A DNA stretch of 14,445 nucleotides from Candidatus Dormiibacterota bacterium (GTDB taxonomy: Bacteria; Chloroflexota; Dormibacteria; Aeolococcales; Bog-877). The notes below the pieces were generated by a model. That model ran no database searches. It saw only the letters and a list, made by a program, of their open reading frames with translations, and had not been told where the DNA came from. A program made the position numbers and the translations under genes. The stretch is taken from assembly GCA_030038765.1 (NCBI GenBank), contig JASHRA010000050.1, positions 1 to 14,445 on the forward strand. The letters are read 5' to 3'. Of the stretch, positions 13,486-14,445 are shown in pieces (positions within the stretch are counted from its first letter, which is position 1; the number at the start of each line of letters is the position of its first letter).

Positions 13486-13500
13486 GCGCCCCGGTGGCGC
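13486..13500 (+). terminator. Small hairpin after the membrane protein gene
   Basis: GCGCC, a 5-nt loop and GGCGC start immediately after the stop codon and end 10 nt before the -35 box of the iron operon. The stem is short and no T-tract follows, so termination is only possible. Confidence 0.3.
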
Positions 13501-13510
13501 GGAAGTCGAC

Positions 13511-13541
13511 TTGACAACTCCGACCCGGCTGCTGGTATTTT
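13511..13541 (+). promoter_or_regulatory. Promoter of the iron-binding lipoprotein operon
   Basis: TTGACA (13511-13516) is followed by TATTTT (13536-13541) after 19 nt, or by GGTATT (13534-13539) after 17 nt. The -10 region runs into the palindrome at 13540-13553, so a bound repressor would block the polymerase. It is the second clear TTGACA promoter in the window; the other drives fbpC. Confidence 0.65.
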
Positions 13542-13553
13542 AGGTCCACCTAA
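13540..13553 (+). promoter_or_regulatory. DtxR-like metal-repressor operator of the iron operon
   Basis: TTAGGT-CC-ACCTAA is a perfect 6-bp inverted repeat with a 2-nt centre, overlapping the -10 box and the predicted transcription start. Each arm equals the IdeR/DtxR half-site, but the 2-nt gap differs from the 7-nt gap of the classical 19-bp iron box. It matches the fbpC operator at 2692-2705 in 11 of 14 bases. Repression when iron (or manganese) is plentiful is inferred. Confidence 0.7.
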
Positions 13554-13577
13554 GTCACGCGTTAGCAGGACCGAACC

Positions 13578-13582
13578 GGAGG
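13578..13582 (+). promoter_or_regulatory. Ribosome binding site deciding a TTG start
   Basis: GGAGG lies 6 nt before TTG at 13589. It supports the TTG as the start of the small lipoprotein. Confidence 0.7.
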
Positions 13583-13588
13583 CCACGG

Positions 13589-13966
13589 TTGAGCGAAGTG
13601 GGAGTGCCCAGCGGGCGGCAGCGGAGGTGGCTGGCGCTCCTGGGACTAGGTCTCGTGCCGGCCCTGCTCCTGGCCGGCTGCGGCGCCGGTGACCAGAGCG
13701 CCGCCAGCTCCGCCGCCTGCCAGAAGGTGAGCGCCGTCCTCAGCGACGGGCCCGATCCCGGGGCCGACCCGGTCGGCTACGCCGAGGCCCAGCCCCGCCA
13801 GCTGCGGCAGATCCGGACGTCCGACGCCAAGGTTCACGCCGCGATCGATCGGCTGGCGAACGCATACGAGGCCTACTACCTGGCCGACGGCAAGGGCGCC
13901 GCCCGGCAGCAGCTGAGGCAGGCGAGCCACGCCATGGACGCGGTCTGCCCGGGGGCGACCCCGTGA
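13589..13966 (+). CDS. Small lipoprotein encoded ahead of the iron-binding protein
   Basis: A 125-residue exported lipoprotein. The signal peptide has Arg-rich residues 10-13, a hydrophobic core (15-27) and a lipobox LLAGC that makes Cys31 the lipidated residue. The mature part is about 95 residues, mostly helical in appearance, with an N-terminal Cys44 and a C-terminal Cys120 that could form a disulfide, and the segment VLSDGPDPGADPVGYAEAQ (50-68). I do not recognise a named family. It is the first gene of an operon with a metal-type operator, and its stop overlaps the start of the Fe(III)-binding lipoprotein (GTGA). A helper role in iron capture or in docking the binding protein on the cell surface is plausible but inferred. 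TTG start with GGAGG 6 nt upstream. Confidence 0.8.
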   Translation: MSEVGVPSGRQRRWLALLGLGLVPALLLAGCGAGDQSAASSAACQKVSAVLSDGPDPGADPVGYAEAQPRQLRQIRTSDAKVHAAIDRLANAYEAYYLADGKGAARQQLRQASHAMDAVCPGATP

Positions 13967-14445
13967 GCCGGCCGGGACGGGTCCCGCTGCGGCGGGCGCT
14001 GGCTCCCCTCTCCGCGCTGCTGCTGCTGCTGGGCTCGCTGCTGGCCGGCTGTGGGGGCGCCTCCTCGAGCCATCCTTCGATAACGCTCTACAACGGGCAG
14101 CACGAGCAGACCACGGACTCGCTGGTAGCCGGCTTCGAGAAGGCGACCGGGATCACGGTCAACGTGCGCAACAACGACGAGGACACCCTCGCCGACGAAA
14201 TCGTCACCGAGGGCAAGAACTCGCCCGCCGACGTCTTCTACACGGAGAACTCGCCGGCCCTCGAGTACCTGCAGGAGAAGGGGCTGCTGGCCAAGGTGGA
14301 CGCCTCGACGCTGGCCCACTCGCCGAGCCGCTTCAACTCGCCCGAGGGGGACTGGGTCGGGGTCTCGGCCCGGGTCAGCGTGCTCATCTACAACCCCAGC
14401 CTGATCGCCAAGAGCCAGCTCCCGACCTCGGTGCTGCAGCTGGCC
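13963..14445 (+). CDS. fbpA: Fe(III) ABC transporter substrate-binding lipoprotein (partial)
   Basis: The first 161 codons of an iron(III)-binding protein that delivers iron to an FbpB/FbpC-type importer; the gene runs off the right edge. The signal peptide ends in the lipobox LLAGC (Cys30), giving a membrane-anchored form as expected in a Gram-positive-type envelope. The mature sequence follows FbpA/AfuA/FutA closely: ITLYNGQHEQTTDSL with the usual early His, FEKATGITVNV, DEIVTEGKNSPADVFYTENSP, and GDWVGVSARVSVLIYNP. The metal-binding tyrosines near the C-terminus are beyond the window. Its GTG overlaps the TGA of the small lipoprotein. The ATPase expected to power this transporter, fbpC, is at 1501-2652 under a matching operator; the permease should follow to the right. 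Confidence 0.93.
   Translation, partial: MSRPGRVPLRRALAPLSALLLLLGSLLAGCGGASSSHPSITLYNGQHEQTTDSLVAGFEKATGITVNVRNNDEDTLADEIVTEGKNSPADVFYTENSPALEYLQEKGLLAKVDASTLAHSPSRFNSPEGDWVGVSARVSVLIYNPSLIAKSQLPTSVLQLA

Noticed and set aside
13540..13553. A classical 19-bp IdeR/DtxR iron box
   Set aside because: The half-sites fit, but they are 2 nt apart rather than 7, and the inner part of the consensus is absent. It is kept as a variant operator instead.
1..14445. tRNA or rRNA genes, CRISPR arrays, insertion sequences and riboswitches
   Set aside because: I looked for cloverleaf-like arms, regularly spaced repeats and transposase motifs on both strands and saw none.

Overview
The window comes from a very GC-rich bacterium. 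GTG and TTG starts are common, stop and start codons overlap (TGATG, GTGA), and several starts sit directly after a TAnnnT box. Gene order combines the prmC-sua5-wecA-atp arrangement of Actinomycetota with the glyA and murA neighbours seen in Bacillota and Chloroflexota. A high-GC member of the Terrabacteria fits, such as Actinomycetota or a relative like Chloroflexota or Dormibacterota. The window alone does not decide the phylum, and no RNA gene, CRISPR array or transposase was seen.

Layout. (1) At the left edge, minus strand, are the first codons of a gene placed like atpI, with atpZ just upstream; the ATP synthase operon presumably continues to the left. (2) 387-1490 (+) is a GT4 glycosyltransferase, and 1501-2652 (-) is an FbpC-type iron ABC transporter ATPase with its own promoter and a TTAGGC/GCCTAA palindrome. 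The two genes converge on a palindrome that carries both stop codons. (3) 2788-8831 (-) is a tight housekeeping operon read prmC, sua5, glyA, wecA, murA, then a reduced MreB-like gene. It covers release-factor methylation, t6A modification of tRNA, one-carbon metabolism and cell-envelope precursors. (4) 9026-12401 (+) is a three-gene cassette: two TadE-like pseudopilins and a TadG-like protein with a large Asp/Ser/Asn/Cys-rich outer domain. It closes with an 11-bp hairpin. No Tad motor or secretin gene is in the window. (5) 12517-13485 (+) is a multipass membrane protein with duplicated halves. (6) 13589-14445 (+) begins an iron-transport operon: a small lipoprotein, then an Fe(III)-binding lipoprotein cut by the right edge.

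The most connected signal joins regions 2 and 6. The ATPase at the left and the binding-protein operon at the right lie about 11 kb apart, but each has a TTGACA-type promoter with the same short palindrome, TTAGGY-NN-RCCTAA. This suggests one metal-responsive (DtxR-like) repressor and one split transporter, whose permease should lie to the right of the window. Other points of note are an ATPase gene with no ATG, GTG or TTG start available, a MurA with Asp in place of the catalytic Cys, an MreB relative without recognisable nucleotide-binding motifs, and four C-x6-C loops in the TadG-like protein.

No gene-free stretch exceeds 300 bases. The longest is 8832-9025.
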